Part shown: positions 1 through 7,966 of the stretch, in pieces
Layout: each line of letters starts with the position of its first letter
Position numbering within the stretch: position 1 is the stretch's first letter
NCBI RefSeq assembly: GCF_022170825.1
Contig: NZ_CP081878.1
Coordinates: forward strand, 2,866,001-2,930,000
DNA length: 64,000 bases
DNA from: Exiguobacterium acetylicum
GTDB lineage: Bacteria; Bacillota; Bacilli; Exiguobacteriales; Exiguobacteriaceae
Reading direction: 5' to 3'
Made by a program: the position numbers and the translations under genes
The notes under the pieces: model-generated
Databases searched by the model: none
What the model was told of the DNA's origin: nothing
The model's input: only the letters and a program-made list of their open reading frames with translations

Positions 1-575
1 ATGACTTCCGGGTCATAGGCAGCGTTTTCGATGACAGTCGTTCCTTCAGCGAAGACGGCGACGAGTAACGCACTGATCGTCGCCCCGAATGATGGTAAAT
101 CGAGATAGATCCGATTTCCGACGAGACGTTCGACGCGCATGTAATGGACGCCTTGCTCATTGCGTACAGAAACACCGAGACGTTCGAGTGCTTTGATGTG
201 TAAATCAATCGGTCGTGGTCCGATGGCATAACCTCCAGGCAGACCGACGACTCCTTGTTTGAATCTGGCTGCCAGAACGCTCATGAGGTAGATCGATCCG
301 CGTAACTTGCGCGTCTCCGCACCCGTCAACGGCATCGATTCGACCCGACTTGGATCAATCGTCACCATATCGCCTTGACGTGTCACGACTGCGCCGAGCG
401 TCTCCAAAATCTCGATCATCGTCGCGACGTCGCCAATCTCCGGCACGCTTTCAAGAACGACCGTTTGATCCGTCAGGAGGGCTGCAGCAAGACACGGGAT
501 GGCGCTTTGCTTCGAACCACTGATCGATACGGTTCCTTCTAGGCGTTGTTGCCCTACGATATGCAAAATGTCCAC
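1..575 (-). CDS. murA2: MurA-like UDP-GlcNAc 1-carboxyvinyltransferase paralogue, 5' part (runs off the window)
   Basis: The start is GTG at 575-573, after an AGAAAGG ribosome site; about 191 residues are visible before the window edge. The reading frame shows the EPT/MurA fold: an N-terminal GSKQSAIP segment (MurA normally GAKNA.LP), then LRGSIY, then PGGYAIGPRPIDLH. MurA adds enolpyruvate from PEP to UDP-GlcNAc, the first committed step of peptidoglycan synthesis in the cytoplasm. The B. subtilis order murA2-tal-fbaA-spo0F is kept, which supports orthology with murAB/murZ. The catalytic loop is odd: the usual Cys115 is Tyr116 here, Asn23 is Gln23, and the later GATEN segment reads GATIS. 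Lys22 is kept. It may be a fosfomycin-insensitive enzyme or a protein that has lost catalysis. The 3' half is not visible. Confidence 0.88.
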   Translation of the reverse strand, partial: MDILHIVGQQRLEGTVSISGSKQSAIPCLAAALLTDQTVVLESVPEIGDVATMIEILETLGAVVTRQGDMVTIDPSRVESMPLTGAETRKLRGSIYLMSVLAARFKQGVVGLPGGYAIGPRPIDLHIKALERLGVSVRNEQGVHYMRVERLVGNRIYLDLPSFGATISALLVAVFAEGTTVIENAAYDPEV

Positions 576-603
576 GTTCCATCAACCTTTCTCTTCGCTA
601 CGA

Positions 604-1251
604 TTATTGCTGCGTTTTTTCCCAGTCCGCGAGGAACTTTTCGATCCCTTGCGTCGTGAGTGGGTGGTGTGTGAGTGACTCGATGACCGAGAATGGAATT
701 GTCGCGATGTCCGCGCCTGCAAGAGCAGCGTTTGTCACGTGAACCGGATTCCGGACCGATGCCGCGATGATTTGAGTCGGGATATCATGGACGACGAAGA
801 TTTGAGCAATCGTCTCGACGAGTCCCATTCCATCTTGTCCGATGTCGTCTAGGCGACCGAGGAACGGTGATACGTATGTCGCACCAGCACGTGCTGCGAG
901 TAATGCTTGGTTCGGGTTGAAAATCAACGTGACGTTCGTCGTGATCTTCTCTTTTGAAAGTGCTGCGACCGCCTCGAGTCCGGCCGGAGTCATTGGAACC
1001 TTAACCGTAATGTTCGGTGCGATCTGGGCAAGTTCCTTCCCTTCGCGAATCATTCCTTCTGCATCAAGTGCGATGACTTCTGCGCTGACAGAGACGTCCC
1101 CGACGATTTCACAGATTTCACGAAGTCGTGTATGGAAATCGACGCCTTCCTTAGCGACGAGTGACGGATTCGTCGTGACACCGTCTAAAATCCCCATTTT
1201 ATGTGCTTTTTTAATATCCTCTACGTTTGCTGTGTCAATGAAAAATCTCAT
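604..1251 (-). CDS. tal: Transaldolase / fructose-6-phosphate aldolase family protein
   Basis: A 215-residue TIM-barrel protein of the short transaldolase family (about 215 residues, TalC/FSA type). It begins [13 protein letters not shown], has the [11 protein letters not shown] segment near residue 26, and the Schiff-base lysine in NITVKVPMT (Lys84). Transaldolase moves a dihydroxyacetone unit between sugar phosphates in the non-oxidative pentose phosphate pathway; short family members can instead be fructose-6-phosphate aldolases, which the sequence alone does not settle. It lies between fbaA and the murA paralogue on the same strand, as ywjH does in B. subtilis. A terminator separates it from fbaA, so it probably has its own promoter or depends on read-through. 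Confidence 0.93.
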   Translation of the reverse strand: MRFFIDTANVEDIKKAHKMGILDGVTTNPSLVAKEGVDFHTRLREICEIVGDVSVSAEVIALDAEGMIREGKELAQIAPNITVKVPMTPAGLEAVAALSKEKITTNVTLIFNPNQALLAARAGATYVSPFLGRLDDIGQDGMGLVETIAQIFVVHDIPTQIIAASVRNPVHVTNAALAGADIATIPFSVIESLTHHPLTTQGIEKFLADWEKTQQ

Positions 1252-1356
1252 CTTTCTCGTTCCCCTTTCATCCCTTGAAATCGCTTACGACTCTATTATA
1301 GGTTTTTTTCACGAGAAGTCCTACTGTTTTCCATTGAATACACGTTCACATGATAT

Positions 1357-1391
1357 GAAAAAAGCACGGTAGACCGAAGTCTACCGCACTT
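1357..1391 (-). terminator. Intrinsic terminator after fbaA
   Basis: On the minus strand a 12-bp stem (AGTGCGGTAGAC with GTCTACCGTGCT) with a TTCG loop is followed by six T. It lies between the fbaA stop and the tal start. Confidence 0.85.
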
Positions 1392-1405
1392 TAAAGAGGA
1401 GTCGA

Positions 1406-2260
1406 TTAAGCTTTGTTGCTTGAACCGAACTCACGCATCTTACCGATGACAGTTTGTTTGATTGCTTCACGACCTGGTGCGATGAATACGCGTGGGTCAT
1501 ATGCTTCTGGTTTCTCAGCTAACACTTCACGAACGACTTTCGCGAATGAGATTTGGTTCTCTGTGTTAACGTTAATTTTTGAAGTTCCGAGTGAAATCGC
1601 TTTTTCGATATCGTGTGTCGGAATTCCAGTTCCACCGTGAAGAACGAGTGGGAGGTTTGTAGCGTCACGGATTTCTTCCATTTCTTTGAATCCGAGGTTT
1701 GGTTCACCTTTGTATGGTCCGTGAACAGAACCGAGTGCAGGAGCAAGCGTGTCGATTCCAGTTTCTTTGACGATGCGTACACACTCGTCAAGTTTTGCGT
1801 ACATGACATCACCGATGACGTCGTCTTCTTGTCCACCAACTGTACCAACTTCTGCTTCTACTGAAACGCCTTTAGAGTGAGCGTATTCAACAACTGCTTT
1901 AGTTGTTTCGATGTTTGTGTCGATCGGGCTGTGCGAATCATCGATCATGACAGATGTAAATCCAGCGTCGATCGCTTCTTTACATTTTTCAACGCTCGAA
2001 CCGTGGTCGAGGTGGATTGCAACTGGAACTGTGATTTTCATGTCGTGTACGAGACCTTCAACCATTTTCACGACAGTGTAGAATCCGCCCATGTGGCGTG
2101 CTGCACCTTCAGATACTCCAAGGATGACTGGTGACTGCTCTTCTTGAGCCGCACCGAGAATCGCTTGTGTCCACTCGAGGTTGTTGATGTTGAATTGACC
2201 TACTGCATACTTACCTTCGAGAGCTTTGTTTAACATGTCTGTCATAGATACTAATGGCAT
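1406..2260 (-). CDS. fbaA: Class II fructose-1,6-bisphosphate aldolase
   Basis: A 284-residue zinc aldolase that cleaves fructose 1,6-bisphosphate to DHAP and glyceraldehyde 3-phosphate in glycolysis, and runs in reverse in gluconeogenesis. Visible motifs are AIHLDHGSS (catalytic Asp85 and zinc ligand His86), GSVHGPYKG (His180) and LVLHGGTG (His208), with the phosphate-binding loop NVNTENQ later. The length is typical for Bacillales FbaA. The ATG at 2260 follows a strong AGAGGAGG site. An extended -10 promoter (TGTTATAAT) lies about 60 nt upstream and a terminator follows, so it is probably transcribed mainly alone. spo0F precedes it in the same direction, as in B. subtilis. Confidence 0.97.
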   Translation of the reverse strand: MPLVSMTDMLNKALEGKYAVGQFNINNLEWTQAILGAAQEEQSPVILGVSEGAARHMGGFYTVVKMVEGLVHDMKITVPVAIHLDHGSSVEKCKEAIDAGFTSVMIDDSHSPIDTNIETTKAVVEYAHSKGVSVEAEVGTVGGQEDDVIGDVMYAKLDECVRIVKETGIDTLAPALGSVHGPYKGEPNLGFKEMEEIRDATNLPLVLHGGTGIPTHDIEKAISLGTSKINVNTENQISFAKVVREVLAEKPEAYDPRVFIAPGREAIKQTVIGKMREFGSSNKA

Positions 2261-2318
2261 AATGACATCCTCCTCTGTTTTGATCGCTGCTTACACGAAC
2301 TCGTGCAATTTCAGACTG

Positions 2319-2327
2319 ATTATAACA
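2319..2327 (-). promoter_or_regulatory. Extended -10 promoter for fbaA
   Basis: The minus strand reads TGTTATAAT, a perfect TATAAT with the upstream TG of extended -10 promoters, in the spo0F-fbaA gap. No good -35 box is visible, which suits an extended -10 promoter. Confidence 0.6.
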
Positions 2328-2392
2328 TACTGATTCATCGGAACGTACAGCATTTCGCTCGGTTTTTTGGTTTGTGACGGCGACGTGAAGGA

Positions 2393-2767
2393 TTAACCGC
2401 TTACATCGTGAGAAATTTGCACAGTCACTTCTTTTTTTAATTCGAAGATGTCAAATGGCTTCCCGAAGAAGGCGACGACCCCTAATCGTTTCGCTTCTTC
2501 CATCGCTTCTTTTTCACCGAGTGCCGTCATTAAGATCGTCCGGACGCGTCGTCCGATCCGGTCCTGATGACGCAATACCTCGATCCCGGTCCGCCCCGGC
2601 ATGTTGACATCCATCAACAGTAAATCATATACCGCTTCTTGTAAGTAGACGATCGCTTCTTCTCCATCGACGGCGACGTCCGTTTCGTACCCTTCTGCCC
2701 GGAATAATTGCGCAAGCAAATTCCGGATTCCCGGCTCATCCTCGACGATCAACAATCTGCCTTTCAT
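2393..2767 (-). CDS. spo0F: Spo0F-like single-domain response regulator
   Basis: A stand-alone receiver domain of exactly 124 residues, the length of B. subtilis Spo0F, with no output domain. The acidic pocket is ED at residues 9-10 of LLIVEDEPG, the phosphoacceptor is Asp53 in LLMDVNMPG, with Thr81 and Lys103 (FFGKPFDI). I start it at the ATG at 2767, nine bases after GGGGGAG; an upstream in-frame ATG adds ten non-conserved residues and lacks a ribosome site. In Bacillus, Spo0F carries phosphate from sensor kinases to Spo0B in the sporulation phosphorelay. Its neighbours fbaA and ywjG are the conserved ones, but ywjG is divergent here. No Spo0B is in view, so its partner is unknown. Confidence 0.85.
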   Translation of the reverse strand: MKGRLLIVEDEPGIRNLLAQLFRAEGYETDVAVDGEEAIVYLQEAVYDLLLMDVNMPGRTGIEVLRHQDRIGRRVRTILMTALGEKEAMEEAKRLGVVAFFGKPFDIFELKKEVTVQISHDVSG

Positions 2768-2861
2768 CTCTGCCACTCCCCCTCTAGTTATTTCCATTCT
2801 ACACTAAAGCAAAACTTGCTTTATACTGTCCTTGAGAGAAAGATAGAAAGGATGAAGAAAA

Positions 2862-3371
2862 ATGATGAAAATCTTAGCTACACAATTCAACGGAAAATTG
2901 CAAACGCTTGCGAAACAGGAAGAAGAACTATTCGATGTCGTCCGTCTTCTCGCACAGGCACTCGTCGGGGAAGGGACGGTCTACGTCGACGCTTACGGTG
3001 AATGTGAAGGACTCTACCCGATGCTATCAGAAGGTCCAGACCAGATGAAACGCGTTACGAAAATCAAGGACCGGAAGACGCTCCATGCTGTCGATCGTGT
3101 CTTAATCTTCACGCCGGATACAGAACGTTCGGATCTCTTGGCTTCCCTTGCCCGTTACGATGCATGGCATACACCTTACGCGATTATCACACTGAGTGAC
3201 GTCACGGAAACGCTCGAGCGTTCGATTGCTCCGCTTGCATTGAAGTTCAATAAAGGATTACTTCCGGCAGAAGACGGTTCACGCCACGGACTCCCGAGTC
3301 TTGCCCTTTGCGCGTTCCTCTTAACGCATATCTTGACGCAACTCCAAGAGATGACAGAAGAGTGGAACTGA
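2862..3371 (+). CDS. ywjG: DUF2529 family protein (YwjG)
   Basis: A 169-residue soluble protein matching the YwjG/DUF2529 family in sequence style and genomic place, between spo0F and pyrG as in B. subtilis. The N-terminus MMKILATQFNGKLQTLAKQEEE and the middle ADRVLIFTPDTERSDLL-like stretch suggest a SIS-like alpha/beta fold, but no catalytic motif is evident and the function is unknown. It starts at tandem ATGs after AAAGGA and is transcribed away from spo0F; a TATACT -10 lies in the short divergent gap. About 300 bases of non-coding DNA follow, holding a degenerate repeat and the terminator of the facing PTS operon. Confidence 0.82.
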   Translation: MMKILATQFNGKLQTLAKQEEELFDVVRLLAQALVGEGTVYVDAYGECEGLYPMLSEGPDQMKRVTKIKDRKTLHAVDRVLIFTPDTERSDLLASLARYDAWHTPYAIITLSDVTETLERSIAPLALKFNKGLLPAEDGSRHGLPSLALCAFLLTHILTQLQEMTEEWN

Positions 3372-3499
3372 CGTTTTTCTTCTATAATATAAAGCTCACT
3401 GGATACTTGTCCGCGTCTGACTAAGCTTACGATCTTCATTGAATCAAAGCGAAACCGTTAATGACCGTTATACAAAAAGGGCTGACTCAAAAAATGACG

Positions 3500-3590
3500 C
3501 GTCTTTTCACGCCCTTTCCTCAGGGGAGACACAAGCAAGAGCGACCCTACAGCGAAGCGATGCTTGACCCAGGAGAACGATTCGAAACGA
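3500..3590 (+). repeat. Degenerate copy of the intergenic structured repeat
   Basis: In the 306-base gap after ywjG this stretch holds TTTCCTCAGGGGAGACACAA, close to CTCAGGCGAGACACAAGCC in the repeat at 12451-12564. The rest is diverged and the hairpins are not well kept. It lies in the same relation to the upstream gene as the intact copies do to theirs. The rest of the gap (3372-3499) shows nothing I can name. Confidence 0.5.
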
Positions 3591-3591
3591 A

Positions 3592-3630
3592 CAAAAAAGC
3601 GCAATCCTTCTCGTTAGAGAAAAATTGCAC
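3592..3630 (-). terminator. Terminator of the PTS/6-phospho-beta-glycosidase operon
   Basis: On the minus strand GTGCAATTTTTCTC pairs with GAGAAGGATTGCGC and is followed by TTTTTT. A second smaller hairpin with AGGAAGCGC lies between it and the IIC stop. Confidence 0.75.
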
Positions 3631-3677
3631 TTTGTCTTCAGTCTCAAAGGAAGCGCCATTCGCGCTTCCTTTTTTGA

Positions 3678-5000
3678 TCATGCCGAAGCATGCTCTTCTT
3701 GTGCTTTTAGTTCTTCGCCGTAAGACAGCTGATCCTGCATCCGGACGAACGGTAGATAGATCGCGACCGACATCGCAATCGTCGCCAGCTGGAGCAAGGC
3801 ACCCTGCCAGCCACTGATCAAGAAGCCAGAGATGACGGGTGGCGTCGTCCATGGTACTTGAAGGGCATTGAACGGCTCGACCCAACCCCAAAGGATCGAG
3901 AAGTAGACCATGAAGGACGCAATCGCTGGTACGATGACGAACGGAACGAACATGATCGGGTTAAAGACGATCGGCATCCCGAAGATGACCGGTTCATTGA
4001 TGTTGAACAAACTTGGTGCAAGCGATAATTTACCAAGTTGCTTCAAGTGAGCCGACCGGGCAACAATCAACGTCGCAATGATGAAGCCGACCGTGATCCC
4101 TGTTCCACCTAGCTTCGTAAAGACATCGAGGAATTGAATCGTAACGATCTTCGCGTTGTCACCAACGACAAGTTCTTTCCCGGAGTCGATGATCGCTTGG
4201 TTTTGTAAGGCGTTCGCTGTCAGCAACGGTCCCATGATCCCCATGATGATCGCTGCACCGTGGATCCCACACCACCACATGACAGACATCAAGATCATGA
4301 TCAAGACAGCTCCTGCGAGCGTATCCGTCAAGTTTTGAATCGGTGCTTGTAAGACGTCATAGACGACTTCTGTGAACGTCCGATCAGCAAACGCTTGGAA
4401 GACAGCGAACGTCACAACAGACAACGTGATGATCGCAAGTCCTGGAATGAGTGCCGAGAACGAGTTCGAAACACCTGGTGGTACACCGTCTGGCATCTTG
4501 ATCCGGATGCCCCGCTTGATGAACTGTGAGTAGATGAAACCGACGACGAGTCCAACGACGATCGAGGCAAGGACCCCTTGTCCGCCCGTCCATACTTTCG
4601 GTACGACACCCGTGACGACTTCACCTGACTTCGACAAGACAGAGGATTGCGTAATGATCAAGAAGGCGATGATTCCGAGAATTCCGGCTGGAACCCCTTC
4701 GATCTTCTCGTTTTTAACGTACGAGTAGGCAATACCGAAGACACCAATCAACGCTAGGATATCAAACGTCGCACCGACGACCTGCGTCAACGGTAATGTC
4801 CAGTCGGCACCGAATAGTCCCGTCATGAACTTCTCCCAGCCTGGGATCGGTAACGCGAGAATCAATAGGAATAACGAGCCGATGATCGTCATCGGCATCG
4901 TTAAGATGAAGCCGTCCTTGATCGCAAGGACGGGCTTAGCGTTCGCGAATCGTGCGAAGGCAGGAGTGACTTTTTCAAATACGGTTTCTAATCGGTTCAT
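3678..5000 (-). CDS. PTS lactose/cellobiose-family transporter subunit IIC
   Basis: A 440-residue membrane permease of the lactose/cellobiose/chitobiose IIC family, with about ten hydrophobic segments. It moves a beta-glucoside or related disaccharide through the membrane while the cognate IIB phosphorylates it. The N-terminus (MNRLETVFEKVTPAFARFANAKPVLAIKDG) and the conserved FNINEPVIFGMPIVFNP segment near residue 335 are typical of the family. The ATG at 5000 follows GGAGGAG, 12 bases after the glycosidase stop. It is the last gene of a four-gene operon IIA-IIB-glycosidase-IIC and ends at a terminator. The exact sugar is not readable from the sequence; cellobiose, another beta-glucoside, or lactose are the realistic choices. 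Confidence 0.94.
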   Translation of the reverse strand: MNRLETVFEKVTPAFARFANAKPVLAIKDGFILTMPMTIIGSLFLLILALPIPGWEKFMTGLFGADWTLPLTQVVGATFDILALIGVFGIAYSYVKNEKIEGVPAGILGIIAFLIITQSSVLSKSGEVVTGVVPKVWTGGQGVLASIVVGLVVGFIYSQFIKRGIRIKMPDGVPPGVSNSFSALIPGLAIITLSVVTFAVFQAFADRTFTEVVYDVLQAPIQNLTDTLAGAVLIMILMSVMWWCGIHGAAIIMGIMGPLLTANALQNQAIIDSGKELVVGDNAKIVTIQFLDVFTKLGGTGITVGFIIATLIVARSAHLKQLGKLSLAPSLFNINEPVIFGMPIVFNPIMFVPFVIVPAIASFMVYFSILWGWVEPFNALQVPWTTPPVISGFLISGWQGALLQLATIAMSVAIYLPFVRMQDQLSYGEELKAQEEHASA

Positions 5001-5012
5001 TCCGACTCCTCC

Positions 5013-6419
5013 TTATAGTTCAGCAGCACGCGTCGCGATGATTTCCTGATACCAATGGAACGACTGTTTCTTCTTCCGTGCCAGACCATTCGCATGATCG
5101 ACATAGATGAATCCGTACTGCTTTTTATAACCATTCAACCAGCTAAGTAGATCAATGACAGACCATGCATAATACCCAGAGACATTGATTCCCTCTTCGA
5201 CGGCACGTTTGACGGCGCGAAGGTGACTTTCGATGTACTCAATTCGTGGTGTATCCATGATTTCTTCCCCGACGATTGGATCCTCGTCACCGAGACCGTT
5301 CTCCGTGATGTAGATCTTGATATCGCCATATCGTGCTTGTAACATCCGCATGCCTTCAAGGAAAGCATCCGGCGCGATTTCCCAGCCCCACTTCGTGTAG
5401 ACCTTATCATCCATCAAGACCGTCTTGTAGACACCGTCAAACGATGGATTCCCTGGACGTCCCGTTGAGTTTTCACGACCACCTGCCATGACGAGTGCGG
5501 AATCATTCTTCATGACACGTTGTGGACAGTAGTAGTTCAATCCAATGAAATCGTTCATCGGTGCTGTCCGTTTCAAGAGATCAAGTTCTTCTTGCGTCCA
5601 GTCCGGTAGCAAGCCTTGTTTCTCTAAATCCTTCACGACGTACGCTGGGTACTCTCCTTTTAAGATCGGATCGTAGAACCAGTGTGTCGCGTATTCATTT
5701 GCATGGACTTCGGCTTGTTTGTTTTCTGGTGCTTCATCGATGCTGAACGCCGGGTTGAAGACGTGCGTGATGCCGATTTCCCCTTCATAACCCGCTTCTT
5801 TGAACGCCTCGACTGCCCGTGCATGGGCGACGAACACATTATGTGTCGTTTGGAAGTAGGCTTTCGCATCTCCCGTGATGCCTGGTGGATGTGCTCCCGT
5901 CAAGTAGCCGAGTGAGCAGAAGATGACCGTTTCGTTGAAGGTGATCCAGTTGCGCACACGGTCGCCGAATGCTTCGAAACATGTCTTCGCAAAACGAACG
6001 AACGCATCTGCTGTTTCAGGACTACGCCAGCCACCTTGTTCTTCAAGGACTTGTGGCAAATCCCAGTGGTAGAGTGTCACGAACGGGACAATCCCGTGTT
6101 TGAGGCACTCATCGATCACGTTGTTATAGAACTCAAGACCTTTTTCGTTCACTTCACCTGTACCGTTCGGGAAGATACGTGGCCATGAGATCGAGAATCG
6201 ATACGATTCAAGACCCATCTCTGCCATCAAACCGATATCTTCTTTGTAACGGTGGTAATGATCGATCGCGACATCCCCGTTCGTCGCTTCAAACGTCTTA
6301 CCAGGGATCTTCGAGAAGACATCCCAGTTCGAGACGCCCTTTCCATCTACGTTCCAAGCACCCTCTACTTGATAAGAAGCAGAAGCAGCGCCGAATAGAA
6401 AATCTTTTGGCATTTTCAT
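5013..6419 (-). CDS. 6-phospho-beta-glycosidase, glycoside hydrolase family 1
   Basis: A 468-residue cytoplasmic GH1 enzyme that hydrolyses the phosphorylated disaccharide delivered by the PTS. The acid/base is Glu163 (WITFNET) and the nucleophile Glu373 (YITENG). The phosphate-binding signature of 6-phospho enzymes is present: Ser426, Lys433 and Tyr435 in SWLNGYKKQY, with the same spacing as Ser428/Lys435/Tyr437 of LacG. Trp427 follows the serine as in 6-phospho-beta-galactosidases, so galacto as well as gluco substrates are possible. I start it at the ATG at 6419, six bases after AGAGGTGA; an in-frame GTG at 6428 is the alternative. The context points to beta-glucoside or lactose use. Confidence 0.93.
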   Translation of the reverse strand: MKMPKDFLFGAASASYQVEGAWNVDGKGVSNWDVFSKIPGKTFEATNGDVAIDHYHRYKEDIGLMAEMGLESYRFSISWPRIFPNGTGEVNEKGLEFYNNVIDECLKHGIVPFVTLYHWDLPQVLEEQGGWRSPETADAFVRFAKTCFEAFGDRVRNWITFNETVIFCSLGYLTGAHPPGITGDAKAYFQTTHNVFVAHARAVEAFKEAGYEGEIGITHVFNPAFSIDEAPENKQAEVHANEYATHWFYDPILKGEYPAYVVKDLEKQGLLPDWTQEELDLLKRTAPMNDFIGLNYYCPQRVMKNDSALVMAGGRENSTGRPGNPSFDGVYKTVLMDDKVYTKWGWEIAPDAFLEGMRMLQARYGDIKIYITENGLGDEDPIVGEEIMDTPRIEYIESHLRAVKRAVEEGINVSGYYAWSVIDLLSWLNGYKKQYGFIYVDHANGLARKKKQSFHWYQEIIATRAAEL

Positions 6420-6431
6420 CGTCTTCACCTC

Positions 6432-6740
6432 TTATTTGTTTGCGAGTTTGATTGCTTGGTCGAGTACTTTTGTTCCGTTCATCATGCCGTAGTCAATCGT
6501 GTTGATGACATCGATTGGTACACCTTTTGGTTCACAGATCTGTTTACCTTTTGCGAGCAAATATTTTACCTGTGGTCCGAGGAGAGCAACGTCGAGTTCA
6601 TTGACGTACGTTTCCATCTCTGACTCCGGGTATGCTGCGATATCTGCTTCTAAGCCGCGCTCCGAGGCAACCGCTTTCATTTTTTCTACTAACATACTCG
6701 TTGACATACCTGCCGCACAAAAAAGTCCGATTTTCATCAT
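6432..6740 (-). CDS. PTS lactose/cellobiose-family subunit IIB
   Basis: A 102-residue cytoplasmic phosphotransfer protein. It begins MMKIGLFCAAGMSTSMLVEKM, with the phosphorylated Cys8 followed by the AAGMSTS P-loop-like segment typical of cellobiose/chitobiose IIB. It accepts phosphate from the IIA histidine and passes it to the sugar during transport through IIC. The ATG overlaps the IIA stop by one base (TAATG), so the two are translationally coupled, and the glycosidase start follows its stop within 15 bases. The length is normal for the family. Confidence 0.95.
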   Translation of the reverse strand: MMKIGLFCAAGMSTSMLVEKMKAVASERGLEADIAAYPESEMETYVNELDVALLGPQVKYLLAKGKQICEPKGVPIDVINTIDYGMMNGTKVLDQAIKLANK

Positions 6741-7084
6741 TATTGACCCATTCCCTTCAATTGGTTGATTTCGTTTTGCATGTTCATCATGTAGCCGAGC
6801 ATTTCTTTGACGAGGATCGTATTCATGAGGTGATCCTGTGCGTGAACCATCAGGACACCGACGGTTGCTGTTTTTCCTTGCGCTTCAAGTGTGACGAATT
6901 TCGTTTGAATGCTATGCGCATCCTTCAGTGTCGCGTCACCTTCCGTAACAGCCGCTTGTGCTTCTTCGACTTTGCCTTCTTGCATCAACAACATTGCTTG
7001 GTGATAGCTTGCTTTGGCGTCGCCCGATAAGGCAATCAATCCAAAAATATCTTCAGGGGTAATTTCAATCGTTTCAGAAGTCAT
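6740..7084 (-). CDS. PTS lactose/cellobiose-family subunit IIA
   Basis: A 114-residue all-helical IIA of the lactose/cellobiose family, which forms trimers. It takes phosphate from HPr and gives it to IIB. The phosphorylated histidine lies in VHAQDHLMNT; His81 is the likely site. I start it at the ATG at 7084, nine bases after AAAGGAG; the frame stays open 23 codons further upstream but without a ribosome site and across the promoter. It is the first gene of the operon, behind a promoter that overlaps a cre site and is followed by a GntR-type operator, so glucose repression and substrate induction are both expected. Confidence 0.94.
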   Translation of the reverse strand: MTSETIEITPEDIFGLIALSGDAKASYHQAMLLMQEGKVEEAQAAVTEGDATLKDAHSIQTKFVTLEAQGKTATVGVLMVHAQDHLMNTILVKEMLGYMMNMQNEINQLKGMGQ

Positions 7085-7116
7085 GTTGTCTCTCCTTTGT
7101 TGTATGGATAACTTAA

Positions 7117-7132
7117 ATTCATAGGTACAAAT
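7117..7132 (-). promoter_or_regulatory. Candidate GntR operator before the PTS operon
   Basis: The minus strand reads ATTTGTACCTATGAAT, an imperfect palindrome just downstream of the -10 box. The same pattern, ATTTGTA-N3-ATGAAT, lies before the gntR gene at 7967-7982 on the other strand. Confidence 0.6.
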
Positions 7133-7143
7133 TCTACAGTTCG

Positions 7144-7173
7144 ATAATAGCATGCGCTTTCATAACGTGTAAA
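7144..7173 (-). promoter_or_regulatory. PTS operon promoter with overlapping cre site
   Basis: The minus strand has -35 TTTACA (7173-7168) and -10 TATTAT (7149-7144) with an 18-base spacer. Inside it TGAAAGCGCATGCT (7162-7149) matches the CcpA cre consensus TGWAARCGYTWNCW at all but one position, so CcpA would block the promoter when glucose is present. Confidence 0.7.
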
Positions 7174-7201
7174 CCCTTTCTTTTTAAAAATTTGAAATAA
7201 A

Positions 7202-7230
7202 AAAAACACACGAATTTTCTTCGTGTGTTT
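7202..7230 (-). terminator. Terminator of gntR
   Basis: ACACACGAA pairs with TTCGTGTGT around a GAAAA loop and is followed by eight T on the minus strand. Confidence 0.85.
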
Positions 7231-7235
7231 CCTTC

Positions 7236-7943
7236 TTATTTAATATTCGAGACCTTCAGCATCTTCACATGGCGGAAATGATGCGTCGCCCGTGAGACGT
7301 CGAAGATCTTCCCATTCGTCAAATAGACTGTATTGTCGACAAGTAAGGAAGGATCATTTTCCTTTAATCCGAGCAACTCAGCGTCACTGCTGTTCAAATA
7401 GTCAGCATAGATGACGCGATCGGCAAATCCGATCGACAGATTTTGATCATTGCGTAAATACGTATAGATCGATTTTTGAACGATATTCTCATCGAGATAC
7501 ATGACGAGATTTTTCCGGAAATAGGACGCTTCGATCGAAAACGGATGATCGTCAACGAGACGCAATCGTTTGACATAATAGACCGGCGTGCCGATCGGAC
7601 ACTTCATCCGTTCTGCGACTTCTTCGTCCGCCTTCGTCTGTTCAAAGGCAAGCACACGCGTCTCGACCTTCCGTCCACTGAAGTCACTCGTCAATCCTTG
7701 TAGTTTTTCAAGATTAACGTAATCACTCTTATAATGATCGCGGACGAAGACGCCGCTCCCTTGTACTTGGTAAACGTATCCTTTATTGACGAGAATCTCG
7801 ATCGCCTTTCGGATCGTGTTTCGGCTGACATCGAATTTTTGGGCGTATTCGTCTTCCGTCAACAATTTGTTCGTATGTTGATAGACGTGCTCATTGATCT
7901 CGATCTCGATTTGTTCAGCGACATGTTTATACTTCGGAATCAA
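7236..7943 (-). CDS. GntR/HutC-family transcriptional regulator of the PTS operon
   Basis: A 235-residue regulator. The winged-helix domain spans residues 1-70, with LLTEDEYAQKFDVSRNTIRKAIEILVNKGYVYQVQGSGVFV as its recognition and wing region (the GSGVFV wing is diagnostic). A UTRA effector domain follows at about 85-230. HutC/UTRA members bind phosphorylated sugars and release DNA when these accumulate. It lies directly upstream of the PTS operon on the same strand but behind its own terminator. The same operator-like sequence precedes both units, so it probably represses the PTS operon and itself. A TATAAT -10 box lies upstream at about 7990. The ATG at 7943 follows GGGGGGAAT. Confidence 0.9.
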   Translation of the reverse strand: MIPKYKHVAEQIEIEINEHVYQHTNKLLTEDEYAQKFDVSRNTIRKAIEILVNKGYVYQVQGSGVFVRDHYKSDYVNLEKLQGLTSDFSGRKVETRVLAFEQTKADEEVAERMKCPIGTPVYYVKRLRLVDDHPFSIEASYFRKNLVMYLDENIVQKSIYTYLRNDQNLSIGFADRVIYADYLNSSDAELLGLKENDPSLLVDNTVYLTNGKIFDVSRATHHFRHVKMLKVSNIK

Positions 7944-7966
7944 TGATATTCCCCCCTCTATCTGAA

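Noticed and set aside
842..1372. 176-codon frame on the plus strand
   Set aside because: Antisense shadow of the transaldolase gene; composition is that of a reversed coding sequence.
3461..3817. 118-codon frame on the plus strand after ywjG
   Set aside because: It crosses a repeat, a terminator and the end of the facing IIC gene, and has no ribosome site.
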